Assembly (NCBI RefSeq): GCF_000003605.2
Contig: NW_003124922.1
Coordinates: 111,057-138,227, forward strand
Direction: 5' to 3'
Length of the DNA stretch: 27,171 bases
Origin: Saccoglossus kowalevskii
Lineage: Eukaryota; Hemichordata; Enteropneusta; Harrimaniidae
The notes beneath the pieces are model-generated. The model was not told where the DNA came from. It was given only the letters and a program-made list of their open reading frames with translations, and made no database searches. The translations under genes and the position numbers were made by a program. Positions 11,778 to 21,288 of this stretch are shown in pieces; positions within the stretch are counted from its first letter, which is position 1, and the number at the start of each line of letters is the position of its first letter.

Positions 11778-12023
11778 AGAAATGTTCGTATTATAGGTAC
11801 GATAGGGGAGGGCACTGTTCACCATAACGTCATAATGGAATTTGTGCAAAAACGACGACGTCACAATAGGAATCGTGCGTAAATTAGCATAAATGATGAC
11901 GTCACAATGTGGATCCGTCATAAATTAGCATACATGGCCGTGAAGATTTTAAGTGATGATGACGTCACAATGGGATATGTGAATAAATTTGCATAAATGA
12001 AATATGTTTTAATTCGAGGGACT
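11778..12023. repeat. Left terminal inverted repeat with TGACGTCA sub-repeats
   Basis: Read inward, it matches the reverse complement of 16605-16865. Shared landmarks are CGTATTATA, GTACGATAGGG, CATACATGGCCGTGAAG and GAAATATGTTTWAATTCGAG. Inside are 3-4 degenerate tandem units of roughly 40-65 bp built as ATGACGTCACAATGGGATNNGTGNATAAATTTGCATAAATG. Perfect TGACGTCA palindromes lie at 11897-11904 and 11960-11967; the outer two copies are degraded. Another TGACGTCA lies just inside at 12089-12096. Confidence 0.88.
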
Positions 12024-13351
12024 AACGAGGTCGTCGTGAATGAATTAGCTTATTTACCATTAAATATTTTTCTAAATCGGACGTGCATTGACGTCACATT
12101 CCGAAGGATTTTTCTGAATGTATCGTAGATGGCGCTCATATACACGTACACACACACCCATTGACTTACTTACGCTAACAAATACACGACATTTTGCAAA
12201 ATAACGGGATTTAATACACAAAAGAAGAGTAAAACTAATAAGATCAGTTACATGGAATATAGTTTTTTTTAGTAAATAATCAAAATGGATTGAAAACTGA
12301 GTAATATAAGAATAATACATAGAGTATACATTTTTCTAACGCGATTGAGTATTCGATTTTGAAAGCGAGTAACATAATAACAATAAGAATAATAAGCGAA
12401 AAATCAAATTTAATTGGTTGAAATACATAGAGTATATATTTTTCTAGATTGAAATAAAAGAAATAGGGTTAGGAGTCCTACGTTTCACTGAAGTATGATT
12501 GATACAAACACGAAACACCGGAGAAATCATTCTATATATGCTGCTGTATGATGTCAGATTGAGAATCCACTTCGTGTGTTGATAACGTCAATTCACACGA
12601 TACTAAACCATATCTGGGTGGATGTGTTGAAATGTGGTATAACACATGGCATTTTTACGAACATCAATTTCGTGCAAAACCTGATCTATGTATAGACGAA
12701 TCTCATTACCTGGGTGTCGTCATCACAAAATCCATAAGATAAACAAATGTGCTGTCTCTGTGAGCCATGAGAGATCTCGCAACTCAGACAATTGGCTTGG
12801 ATGATGCGACACACCTGGGTACAGATGAAATCAACAAATTTTTTCTTCATATTCAGCTTATCCAATGGTTTCTTGCTGCCTGTAAAATACTCGGAAAATA
12901 TTTACATGATATTTACGAAATTTGTTCTAAAATTTCACGCATAATAATGGTAATCACCTTTAGAAGATATGATATGTATTTACAGCAAGTCTCAAAAATA
13001 TAGGCGCCAATTTGCAAACTCACTACCGAATTGGCTAACTGCTTGGGTTTTGACTAAACATTTGGCTTTCGTATTCGTGCCAACTCTGGGCGAATCTATA
13101 TAACAGCAGGGAAAGACGGTCGTCATACTTTAGGAGCTAATCAGCGACGACGATCTTACAGTTATCTATTATATATATCTATTTCGCTTCAAAAATATAC
13201 CAGAAAAAGTGTACTATGTTCATGTAATGAGGTGTTTATATACAAGTGATTGTTCACGCAAAAACCAAGAATGAGATTGTTTTTAGCAGTTGGCTTAATG
13301 TAACCCCAACAGATCGTTTGAATGTCATAAGATTCAAAACCCCCCAACTGT
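12024..13351. other. Element interior without recognisable genes
   Basis: AT-rich DNA between the left TIR and the PC4-like gene. A short duplication (ATACATAGAGTATA then TTTTTCTA) occurs near 12315 and 12423. A + strand ATG frame at 12767-13003 (MRDLATQTIGLDDATHLG...) shows no known motif. A TATATAA box at about 13097-13103 faces right, but the nearest + strand gene remnant starts 1 kb away. These are probably decayed element genes or host DNA inserted later. Confidence 0.5.
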
Positions 13352-13834
13352 TTAGTCAAATAAAAAGATCAAAAGAACATACCTAACGAGACGATTGATC
13401 CGTGGTAAAATATTATTGAATTCTCTGAATTGTCGCATCATTAATGATACACCATGCTTGGTGTGGAATTCATTATAATACTTTCGAACATGGACATAGC
13501 TTTTCCCACGAAAAGAGCTTAGGGTAACGTAAATATTTTTGACAGGACACAATAGTTGGGTGAAAATATTCTCACCTTTTGGAGGACATTCGCCAGCTTC
13601 TGGATGCGTTAAACTACCGTCAGAAGATGCTGATTTAGCAAGCAAATTCACGGTCTTGCGAGATTCACACCTTTTGACACGTCGAGATAGATTTTTAGAA
13701 TGATCAGCGCCTACCTGTGGCAATGATGCACCAGTGCCTATACTCTGTTCATAAGCTGGAGACAGAGTCCCATCTCCCTGTACTAGAGCATTGGAGAAAT
13801 CATTTAGGTATGACTCCAGCTGGTTTAAAGGCAT
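13352..13834 (-). CDS. PC4/SUB1-like single-stranded-DNA-binding domain protein
   Basis: An intact 160-codon frame starts at ATG 13834 (MPLNQLESYLNDFSNALVQ). The frame is open 15 codons further upstream, but without another ATG. The first half is low-complexity with a basic patch (SRRVKRCESRK). The C-terminal third has the PC4 signature: a strand IYVTLSSFRGKSYVHVRKYY, a turn, then TKHGVSLMMRQFREFNNILP. This is the KGISL-x(5)-W-x(3)-L pattern, with Phe where Trp is usual. PC4 domains bind single-stranded DNA and RNA and act as transcription coactivators or repair factors. The gene is divergent from the PolB/integrase block, with a TATAAATA box 117 bp upstream. It is the only long intact frame in the element. 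It could be an element accessory gene or a captured host gene. Confidence 0.62.
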   Translation of the reverse strand: MPLNQLESYLNDFSNALVQGDGTLSPAYEQSIGTGASLPQVGADHSKNLSRRVKRCESRKTVNLLAKSASSDGSLTHPEAGECPPKGENIFTQLLCPVKNIYVTLSSFRGKSYVHVRKYYNEFHTKHGVSLMMRQFREFNNILPRINRLVRYVLLIFLFD

Positions 13835-13950
13835 GTTGCAAGAACGGTCGTCAGTGATAAAATAAATCACAATACCCACTCCTTGTGTTAAAATTTCCCT
13901 CTCCGCTGCCTGTACGTTTACATCATGTTACAATTTTTTCCAGCCAAATA

Positions 13951-13958
13951 TATTTATA
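13951..13958 (-). promoter_or_regulatory. TATA box for the PC4-like gene
   Basis: The - strand reads TATAAATA here, 117 bp upstream of the ATG at 13834. That leaves room for a start site near 13925. The same TATAAATA string precedes the virion-like gene at 15664-15671, suggesting a shared element-type promoter. Confidence 0.4.
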
Positions 13959-14134
13959 GAATCACTACATACACACACATATGCTTATCGTAAAATAAAC
14001 AGTTTCTTCTGTTCATAAACAGTTCATGAATCCAGAGGAATGCTCTGGATGGTCGTCATGATACAATATATTCACGCAAACCACACACAGATGTAAAATA
14101 AACAGATCCCATCTGTTCCTGGATCCATGGGAAA

Positions 14135-14687
14135 ATGAATGTCTCGTTCCCTAAGGTGTTGAGTGATGGATGTCAAGCCTGTGTCAAAACACAAATTTGT
14201 TCAAACCTATTTAAACCTATGATTTTACAGCTTCAAGACGTCATGGCTAAACGATCTCTACCCATAGAATGGGATAAAATGTCATTTATTTGCATATTTT
14301 CACTAGACTTGACCTTGGGACTGCGTGGTTACATAGTGTGTAAGGAGTGCGGAAATTGTCACAGATTTTTCAAGAACGAAGAATGTTTCGAACAATATCA
14401 AAAGTCGTTTAATGGGGAAAGAACTCTCTGTGAGTTAGTTCAACGTTGCGAAAAGTGTCACAAACTCCTCAAATGTCGTCATGGGTCTCAAATGTAACGA
14501 GGTTTACTGCAAAACCTGCAAGTCTTTTCAGATGTACGACCACCTGTGTTACATTCACCCACTCACCGACAGAAAAAAGAACTTTTTGTACAGTTGCTCG
14601 TGATGGATCCACGCTGTCCCGCTTTGACTTCATTTATCGAACGTATCCACTGCCCCTGTGCTTGTGAAATAACCACACCCATAAATA
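14135..14687 (+). pseudogene. PolB N-terminal zinc-rich region, frameshifted remnant
   Basis: The first frame (14135-14497, 120 codons, ATG start) carries repeated Cys pairs: YIVCKECGNCHRFFKNEECF, then VQRCEKCHKLLKCRHG. It then hits a stop. The pattern continues in another frame from 14493 with EVYCKTCKSFQMYDHLCYIHP, and then in a third frame with HCPCACE and an acidic tail (NNDEEDEHVP). In invertebrate Polinton-type family-B polymerases, a CxxC...HxC array ending in an HLCY-P motif precedes the exonuclease domain. That is the basis for the call. No exonuclease or polymerase motifs (such as DTDS) follow; the integrase remnant begins instead. At least two frameshifts and a large deletion are needed, so it cannot encode a polymerase. 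Confidence 0.6.
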
Positions 14688-15624
14688 ATGACGAAGAAGA
14701 CGAGCACGTTCCTAGATGAACTGTTTTACGATGTCGAGGGGTTCTGGACATTCCAGGAAGTTCTAGGGGGTTGAATTTCCTTTCCGCTACTGTAAAAAAA
14801 AGATATGAAAAAATATAACCATGTCGGACGTGAGGAAGTAGTAAACAGGATACATATACTCTGCACAAACCCTCTAGACGGTCCTTTAAAGGAAGGGAGT
14901 AGTGGTATTCCAGTCCTTATTGACGTGCATCAACGTTTTTTTCCGAAATATGCTTTTGTCGTACCTTTGAAAGACAAGATAGAGGTGAGTTTGGTTGAGG
15001 CATTTTAAAAAATACTCGTACTCGAGAAGGACGTCTCCTCGACATATTTCCCATGGACAGAGAAACGGAATTCACCAACAGACTCTTTGAAAGCTACCTC
15101 AAGAGCAAAGACACTAAGTTCTTTACTACAGGCAATGAGAATAAAGCCAGCGTTGTGGAGAGGTTCAACAACCATCAAGGGGATTATCCTCAGATATTTC
15201 ACGAAGAACAACATGTTGACTAATCTGCCTGTATTAAACGATATGGTACGTTCTTACAACAACACCCATCACAGAAGAATAAATACTAAACACTTACTTG
15301 TTACCTACACGAACCAGAAAAATGTATACATAATGAGACATAATGTATGGTAATCTAAAGGCAGAGAAAAAGAGGAGGAAGAAGAAAAGGATTTATAAAC
15401 TCAATGCTGGTGACAGAGTCAGTATCAGCAAAACCAAACACGATACTTGCCAAATTAGACTGAAGAGGTATTCACGATTGTTGGATGCCTCAACACGCAA
15501 TCACCTGTTTACAAAATTTCAGATCACAATGGTGAAAGAACTTCAGAAAAACGTAAAGGACGATGATGCATTGTACGTTGTGGAGAAAGTGCTTCGTAAA
15601 AGAAAACGTAAAGACCACGTGTAA
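14688..15624 (+). pseudogene. DDE-type (retroviral-like) integrase of Polinton type, frameshifted
   Basis: Pieces lie in successive frames. An N-terminal piece starts at ATG 14688 (DELFYDVEGFW) and breaks at a stop, and further in, a QDTYTLHKPSRR block is seen. The 14805-15008 frame has IPVLIDVHQRF and YAFVVPLKDK, which contain the first catalytic Asp. The 15053-15222 frame has MDRETEFTNRLF, where the Asp corresponds to the second catalytic Asp of a TDxGxEF motif, and ENKASVVERFN, which supplies the catalytic Glu. Another frame gives RYFTKNN and DMVRSYNNTHHR. The last (15343-15624) has a basic stretch, LNAGDRVSISKTK (SH3-like), and DDDALYVVEKVLRKRKRK, the start of a chromodomain-like end. The full DD35E core is thus recognisable but split by at least three frameshifts. 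It is a dead gene, and its order after PolB fits Polinton relatives. Confidence 0.8.
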
Positions 15625-15663
15625 AAAAAATTAAGTGGCGGGGGTATAACGGATTGCAATGTT

Positions 15664-15671
15664 TATAAATA
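15664..15671 (+). promoter_or_regulatory. TATA box before the virion-like gene
   Basis: TATAAATA lies 43 bp upstream of the ATG at 15714, in the short gap after the integrase remnant. It matches the box upstream of the PC4-like gene. Confidence 0.4.
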
Positions 15672-15713
15672 CAGTTCACACACAGAATAACCCGATTCAT
15701 TTCAAAGACCATC

Positions 15714-16313
15714 ATGTCAGGGCAGGATTTCTTCTTGACGCTCCCTAATAATGCCTCACTCGATGTTTTCCCAGACAACATGTTTACAAATTACACTTTT
15801 GTTAGATGGAAATTGGGAAGTAGCATTGGCCGACATCCACTACCCAAATTCGTGGTACAACATCGTACATGAAGAAAATAGGATCTTTTATGATGCCTCA
15901 CCCAATCTGAAATTGAATCCAAGCTACTACAACTCCATCGAACGAAATGATTTTAGATGTGATTCAAGAAAAAGGTCTGCCACATGAGATAGTGATGACA
16001 TATAATTCGATGTCAAAAAGGGTGACTTTAGCGGTCGAAGAAGGAGCTTGTGTAATCTTGATGGGTGGATTGGCCAAACTGTTAGGATTTTCCTCAAATA
16101 CAACAATTATGAACGAAAGATGCACTAGTTCCTATCTTGCCGACGTTAGAAATTTGTATTCCCTCTACGTGTATTGCAATATAGTCAAATACCAAATGGT
16201 CGGTGACGTCTCTGTACCTCACTTGAGAATAGTCAACATTGAAGGTGGCATTTCAACGCGGACAGGTGATCGTGAAGCTGAGTTTTCGCAAAGCTCGTCC
16301 TTCACTAGTGTAA
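15714..16313 (+). pseudogene. Virion-like protein of Polinton-type elements, frameshifted
   Basis: The reading starts MSGQDFFLTLPNNASLDVF, followed by PDNMFTNYTF, in the frame from 15714. Homology then passes to a second frame (GNWEVALADIHYPNSWYN, about 15810-15940). It then passes to a third (about 15947-16250), with VTLAVEEG and NLYSLYVYCNIVKYQMVGD. A final frame, FQRGQVIVKLSFRK, ends at TAA 16313. The opening 'x-LPSNSS-D-PDNT' and 'L-G-WEV-L-EI-YP-W' blocks are, as I recall, shared by proteins beside integrases in many invertebrate elements. The structural role is an inference from position and family distribution. Compared with my recollection of relatives, residues between the VNIEG block and the C-terminal block seem deleted. 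Confidence 0.6.
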
Positions 16314-16326
16314 AGAAAAACAAAAA

Positions 16327-16617
16327 ATGAATAGACATCGACCTTACACTTCACATGTGGGGGTTTATAGAAATTACTACATGAATCAGATTGGACGAGG
16401 ATCTGTATTTTTTGGTGCAACACAGATATGGAATGGGCCGGGCCTCTATTATCTGAAAGACGTGGCAGAACCAGCGCTCGATGCCAGTTAGGGTATTCTA
16501 GGTGACGTTGTACAAGGAAAAAACATCAAAAAAATGGCTTCGAGTAGAGCAAAGATTGCGGGTCGTCAAAGTACTTCTTTGGTATTGCGCATTTATTTGG
16601 AATTACTCCCTCGAATT
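16327..16617 (+). pseudogene. Small Gly-rich minor-virion-like protein, truncated
   Basis: The ATG at 16327 is 14 bp after the preceding stop. The first 54 codons (NRHRPYTSHVGVYRNYYMNQ, then IGRGSVFFGATQIWNGPG) end at a TAG at 16489. The same frame then stays open with GILGDVVQGKNIKKM and SSRAKIAG until 16617. The order of Tyr/Gly-rich start, short hydrophobic segment, then a 'DV-GKN-K---R---AG' basic helix resembles small virion proteins in the same type of element. The TAG therefore looks like a nonsense change rather than the true end. The 3' part is lost where the right TIR starts. Confidence 0.45.
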
Positions 16618-16865
16618 TAAACATATTTCATTTTTGCAAATTTAATCACATAATCCCTTTGTGACGTCATCATCACCTAAATTCTCCTTCACGGCCATGT
16701 ATGATCATTTATGTTAATTTATGCACAGATCCCCATTGTGACGTCATCATTTATGATACTTTATGTACGGTCCCCATTGTGACGTCATCGTTTTTGCACA
16801 AATCCCATTATGACGTCATGATGAACAGCGCCCTTCCCTATCGTACGTATAATACGACGTAAACT
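16605..16865. repeat. Right terminal inverted repeat with four TGACGTCA palindromes
   Basis: This is the reverse complement of 11778-12023 with scattered mismatches. It retains four perfect TGACGTCA palindromes at 16662, 16739, 16780 and 16811, each within a degenerate repeat unit that also contains the CCCATTGTGACGTCATC core. It is better preserved than the left TIR, whose outer palindromes are mutated. Confidence 0.88.
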
Positions 16866-17099
16866 ACTAATGTATTACAGGGTATCGTCAAAGCCTACCA
16901 AATACTGGAATCATATCATCGACAATAGCACTATCACATAAAATTAACTCTGTGATACTGTGATTTGATGTTTTCCTTATCACGTCATCAGTGAGGTTTA
17001 CAGTGTGTAATCACCCAGGAGTCACGGTAACATAATTCTTCAGTGATAACTTAAAAAGTCAGGCTAAAACGTGCCAAGTTAGATTTAACATTGCACATT

Positions 17100-19050
17100 T
17101 CCCTCTTATTATATTCGTGGTATATACGAGAACAAATTTCTCTGAAATTGCTTTCAAGTCTGGCGAATTAAAAGAATATCAAATATTAGATATATTAAAT
17201 TAAGAAAATGCTTCTATGATATAATAAGTCTAATGATACAGGGTCACTTGAACATATAATACCCTAAATTAATACATCAATTCAATAGACCTGGATGTCT
17301 AATCCTTAGTTTACGTTATTTATTGTATTTGAATTGTGAACGTGTATTTTATTATGCTATGATAAACAAGACACCTTTGCCTGACAGAATTCTAAATTTG
17401 TAGAACGGCATCTAACAGTTTATCGCAATGTATAAGGTAATGTTATTCGTATTCGTACCTTGTAGTGAACACAACATATGTATAATTGGTGTCAATTGGT
17501 AAATTTATAATATTAGTCAGAAAACACATTTATCGTTTACTATAATCGTGCATATACAAACTGCCTTCGAGCCTGGTGAATGAAAAGAAGATGAAATACA
17601 AGATATATTAAACTGGTTAAGAAAATGCTTATGACACAAGGTCACTTAAGAAGGTCGTACATATTTTGATGTCACGAGTTCAATATGTTAAACAAACTGT
17701 ATTTGCCTCGAATGACCGAATGACCCTAAATTAATACACCAATTCAATAGACCCGGGTGACTAATCTTTTATTATTAACCAGTAGCATGCTGTGATTTGA
17801 TTGTGAACGTGTGTTTATATGCTATGATTAACATGACACCTTTGCCTGGTTGACTTCTAAATTTGTAGAACAGTATTTTACATTACACGCTTCATTACAA
17901 TGCATAAGGTAATGTTATTCGTTTTCGTGTCTTATATGAACAAAATTAGCCTACGTTGCATATGTGTGGATGTTGCCATGAGCTTGTACGTTTTATATAG
18001 CATAAAATAATTATTCAGCGAATGTCTCCGATCATAATATTCACTTTTGAATGTTTCGTGGGCTAAACCAACTTAAAGTTTTTCCAAACTTCAAAATTGA
18101 CAGCCCCTGGTGAACTTTATTTATCGTTACTTATTGTATTTGAATTGTGAACGTGTATTTTATTATGCTATGATAAACAAGACACCTTTGCCTGACAGAA
18201 TTATAAATTTGTAGAACGGTATCTAACAGTTTATCGCAATGTACAAGGTAATGTTATTCGTATCCGCATCTTGTAGTGAACACAACATTTGTATAATTGG
18301 TGTCACTTGGTTCCAATAACTTAGTAAATTTATAATATTATTCAGAAAACACATTTCTCGTTTACTATAAATTCTGCGTATATAAGAGAACAAATTGTTC
18401 TGAACGCAAACTGCCTTCGAACCTGGTGGATGAAAAGAAGATGAAATACTAGATATATTAAACTGGTTAAGAAAATGCTTCACTCTTTTAATACGTCTTA
18501 TGACACAAGGTCACTTAAAGGGGCACCTTCCAGTTAAGCCTAATCTCACAACAAATTTACTTTCTGGATTAAAATAACAATGGATAACAAAAGATAGATT
18601 AACATTGTATACAACATAAACAATAGTGTCCCATGATTCTTTGGTGCAATCCATGGGATTGAGCGGTTCCTCTTTAAGAAGGTCGTGAATATATTGATGT
18701 CACGAGTTCAATATGCTCAACAAACCGTATTTGCCTCGAATGACCGAATGACCCTAAAATAATACACCAATTCAATAGACTGGGTGTTTAATCTTGTATT
18801 TATCGGTAGCATGCTGTGATTTGATTATGAACGTGCGTTTATATGCTATGATTGACATGACACCTTTGTCTGACTGACTTCTAAATGTGTAGAACGGTAT
18901 TTAACATCACACGCTTTATCACAATGCATAAGGTAATGTTATTCGTTTTCGTATCTTATATGAACAAAATTATGTTGCATATGTGTTGAGGTTGCCATGA
19001 GCTTGTACGTTTTATATGGCATAAAATAGTTAGTCAGCGAATGTCGCCGA
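17100..19050. repeat. Complex tandem array of ~350-700-bp related units
   Basis: Four homologous blocks begin near GTGAACGTG at 17336, 17803, 18147 and 18837. Each continues through TATGCTATGATWAAC, GACACCTTTGYCTG, AAATTTGTAGAAC and AAGGTAATGTTATTCG. Between them repeat CAAACTGCCTTCGARCCTGG, GATATATTAAACTGG and GATGTCACGAGTTCAATATG (near 17668 and 18694). A partial zeroth unit starts near 17100. Copies differ by indels, including a clean transposon insertion at 18519-18673. Open frames in this stretch are fortuitous. It is a satellite-like or expanded dispersed-repeat region with no coding evidence. Confidence 0.8.
18519..18673. mobile_element. 155-bp MITE with TTAA target duplication
   Basis: Inside one unit of the array, TTAA (18515-18518 and 18674-18677) brackets a 155-bp segment. 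It begins AGGGGCACC and ends GGTTCCTCT, giving TIRs that match 7 of 9. The sister unit at about 17645-17660 reads GGTCACTTAAGAAGGTCG uninterrupted, which is the empty site. A TTAA duplication is used by piggyBac and Kolobok transposons. The segment also holds a TCCCATG...CATGGGA hairpin. There is no coding capacity. Confidence 0.8.
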
Positions 19051-20046
19051 GCATAATGATCACTTTTAAAAAAATTGTGGGCAAAAGCAACTTAAAGTTT
19101 AAATTTGTTTAATTTGTAGAGATGGCAATTGTACAGTGTGCACTGTGGCGCAAATGCCATATATTTTGCAGATAGTATGCCACAAGAGTATTGAATTATT
19201 ATAATATTTTTCTTTAAATTATTTATTTTTTCAGAAAAAAATAGTTCGGCAGACCTAGTGACTGAAAATTAAGGAAAAACAAATAATTTTGTGAATGGCA
19301 AATTACATGAAAACATATATAGATAAATAGTTTAATGTTCTGTGATTTCAAACTACAACAAATTTAAATTATGTTGAGAAATTTACACTGTTCTCCTTTG
19401 GAATTATAAAATTAATAATTATAAATTAATGTATCATCTGTCATCGAGCTGAAAGAGTTATTTAATCGTGATGTTAATCCACTGAGCCTATTTGCTTTTA
19501 GTTAATTAGTAAAATTGTATGTACGGAACGGATCCTGAATAAGTACGTCATGTGTTCATTTTAATAAACCCATGTGATCCCTGTGTTATGTCTGGTAGCT
19601 TAGCAACATAATCGTTACAGATTGGTAAACAAAAGTGTTAACATTTCAGAAAAGCTAAATACTGTCATACAAAATACAAAAAAAAAATAGTGGCTGCAAA
19701 AAATCTGACTAACAGAAGACACCATATTTCATTTTTGTTGCCAAGGTAACAACAAAAATCCCAAAAAATCTGTAAATATGTTACGATTTCCTTATTTCAC
19801 TGAAGCTTTCGCACATGGCATGGGCAATTTGGTTTTCTGGATGTATGATCTGTGATACGAGATGCAAATATCTAGTGGTTTAGTTTTTCAACAAGCTTAC
19901 TTCGTGTTAGTGAGTGAATGTTCAAACCCTAGTACTTATGAAGCGGGGCTCCCGTTTAGGGGTACATTGTTTCTTCTTTCGTAGCTCAATGTTTTTATCT
20001 TTGAGTTAAAACAGACAATTCAGTTGTTTGGTTCATACAAAATCAT
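19051..20046. other. No gene seen; AT-rich with one symmetrical X-box-like site
   Basis: AT-rich DNA without supported frames. The only ordered element is the 29-bp palindrome at 19731-19759, listed separately. Confidence 0.55.
19731..19759. promoter_or_regulatory. Long palindrome centred on an RFX X-box-like site
   Basis: ATTTTTGTTGCC and GGTAACAACAAAAAT are near-perfect complements around AA. The core GTTGCC-AA-GGTAAC (19737-19750) fits the RFX consensus (RTNRCC, 0-3 nt, RGYAAC). It may be a regulatory site or just the tip of a foldback repeat; no gene starts next to it. Confidence 0.35.
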
Positions 20047-20909
20047 TTACATTAGAACCTTAAAACTATCAGCTAATGATTCTGCCCGGCAATCGATTGG
20101 AAAGTTACCTGAAAACATTTCTTTGCGTAAATCCTTTGCAACATTTGCCATCTCTGACTTGTAATCGCGTGTCAAAAATGCATCTTGCAACATTTTATGC
20201 ATGCCTTCTGAGAATAATAACACTATTCTCTTCCCATCTCACTGTACTTGGATTCCACTGGTCTTAAAATATTCCAGGATCTCGTTCTTTATACGAGTTT
20301 TATTGGTACAGATGTTCATATATGCCCAATATCTCTACTGCATTTTTATATAACCTATCAGCCAAAAAAGCTAGAGCTTTGTTTTTTTTCACTTCTAGCC
20401 TTGATAAAGTGTGAGAATCATCACATGCTGGAAACCGCGCTACTTATTCCTATATTTTGAAATGCAGTCAAATGACACTTCGCCTCTATAGCTATGAGAT
20501 ATCTGCTTGATAATTTATCACCCAACTCAGTGGCCATTTGTTTAAGTGTCACATCCGAGCTCTGCCTCAAAAAATACAAATCTGCATATTTATTGGCGTT
20601 GCTCTGCGCTTAGAAAAACATGCTCCATCACATTCACTGTATTCTCTGTTTGGATTCGTTTCAGTTCTTTTTAACATAGCATTGTTAAATTTCTGATGAC
20701 AGGATTTAAGCCATGACGTCTTGTTTTGCTAAGAAAATCTGTGAAGTTCCATATTTATGAAAATCAATGTCTACAGGTAACGCATTTAATTTTCGAAATA
20801 TGTCAACATTATTCAAAAATGCAGTATATACGGCTAAAGGCTGGACAACGTCGGGTGCTTTCTTACTGTGACAAATAACACAACACTTCCAATCAATTAT
20901 TTCCGACAT
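20047..20909 (-). pseudogene. Frameshifted copy of an uncharacterised repeat-borne protein family
   Basis: Starting at ATG 20909, the first frame reads MSEIIDWKCCVICHSKKAPD, then FRKLNALPVDIDF. It stops at 20706. The family pattern resumes one frame over with WLKSCHQKFNNAMLKR, then after further stops with LKQMATELGDKL and LIAIEAKCHL. Next come KALAFLADRLY and KTRIKNEILEYF, then FSEGMHKMLQDAFL and VAKDLRKEMFSG. I recall this N-terminal layout (CxxC, LDALP, WH-SC, CHL, RLK--IL--F) from large predicted proteins present in many copies in cnidarian, echinoderm, fish and other genomes. They are presumably transposon-linked, but I cannot name the superfamily. At least four frame breaks or stops make it non-functional, and the C-terminal body of the protein is absent. 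Confidence 0.6.
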
Positions 20910-21062
20910 GTTTGTTAACACTGCAACAAAACTAATGATTTGTATATTACAAAAACACTAACCAGAATAGATGAATAGAGGTGTGAATTTAATACATACT
21001 CGTTAAACAAAGTCAAATATTGAGGTAAATAAATTAGTATAACATACCAAACCATATATAAT

Positions 21063-21086
21063 TTGACATATATATATATGTATATA
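21063..21086. repeat. TA-rich microsatellite
   Basis: An alternating AT run with two interruptions (ATATATATATATGTATATATG). Confidence 0.7.
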
Positions 21087-21288
21087 TGGGAAATTTATAA
21101 CTCCAAGAATCCAAAAAAGTTAGCAACAACAAGAATAAAAAAAACAATTCACAGGAACAAAATAATTAATTCACAAATAGCATGTAGGCAAACATGTGTA
21201 GTCAACCTTTTTACGCCTAAAGATATATCTCAATCCGAATATATTTAATAGAAATATCTACTAAAATATAAACATTTACTCACCACAA

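Larger units (their letters stand above)
11778..16865. mobile_element. Decayed Polinton/adintovirus-like element with ~250-bp TIRs
   Basis: Inverted repeats at 11778-12023 and 16605-16865 bound 5.1 kb. Between them lie remnants of a PC4-like protein (-), a PolB N-terminal zinc region (+), a DDE integrase (+) and two virion-like proteins (+). PolB plus a retroviral-type integrase plus virion genes inside TIRs defines Polintons (Mavericks) and adintoviruses, which are usually about 15-25 kb. At 5 kb most of PolB and the capsid, ATPase and protease genes are gone. Almost every gene is frameshifted, so it is a fossil with internal deletions. The outer ends may be AG...CT as in Polintons. I found no convincing 6-bp target duplication, so the exact outer boundary is uncertain by about 10 bp. 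Confidence 0.8.

Noticed and set aside
11715-11921. Minus-strand frame of 68 codons
   Set aside because: It reads through the left TIR and its CRE sub-repeats, and the repeats alone generate its peptide pattern.
14563-14868. Minus-strand frame of 101 codons in the mobile element
   Set aside because: Antisense to the PolB and integrase remnants, whose + strand motifs are specific.
11772-16871. 6-bp target duplication flanking the Polinton-like element
   Set aside because: Flanks TTTGGT and ACTAAT at the most likely boundaries do not match, and shifting the boundaries by a few bases does not help.
18223-18483. Minus-strand frame of 86 codons
   Set aside because: Lies in the tandem array; sister units do not preserve the frame.
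20076-20460. Two plus-strand frames
   Set aside because: Antisense to the uncharacterised-family pseudogene, which has ordered conserved blocks.
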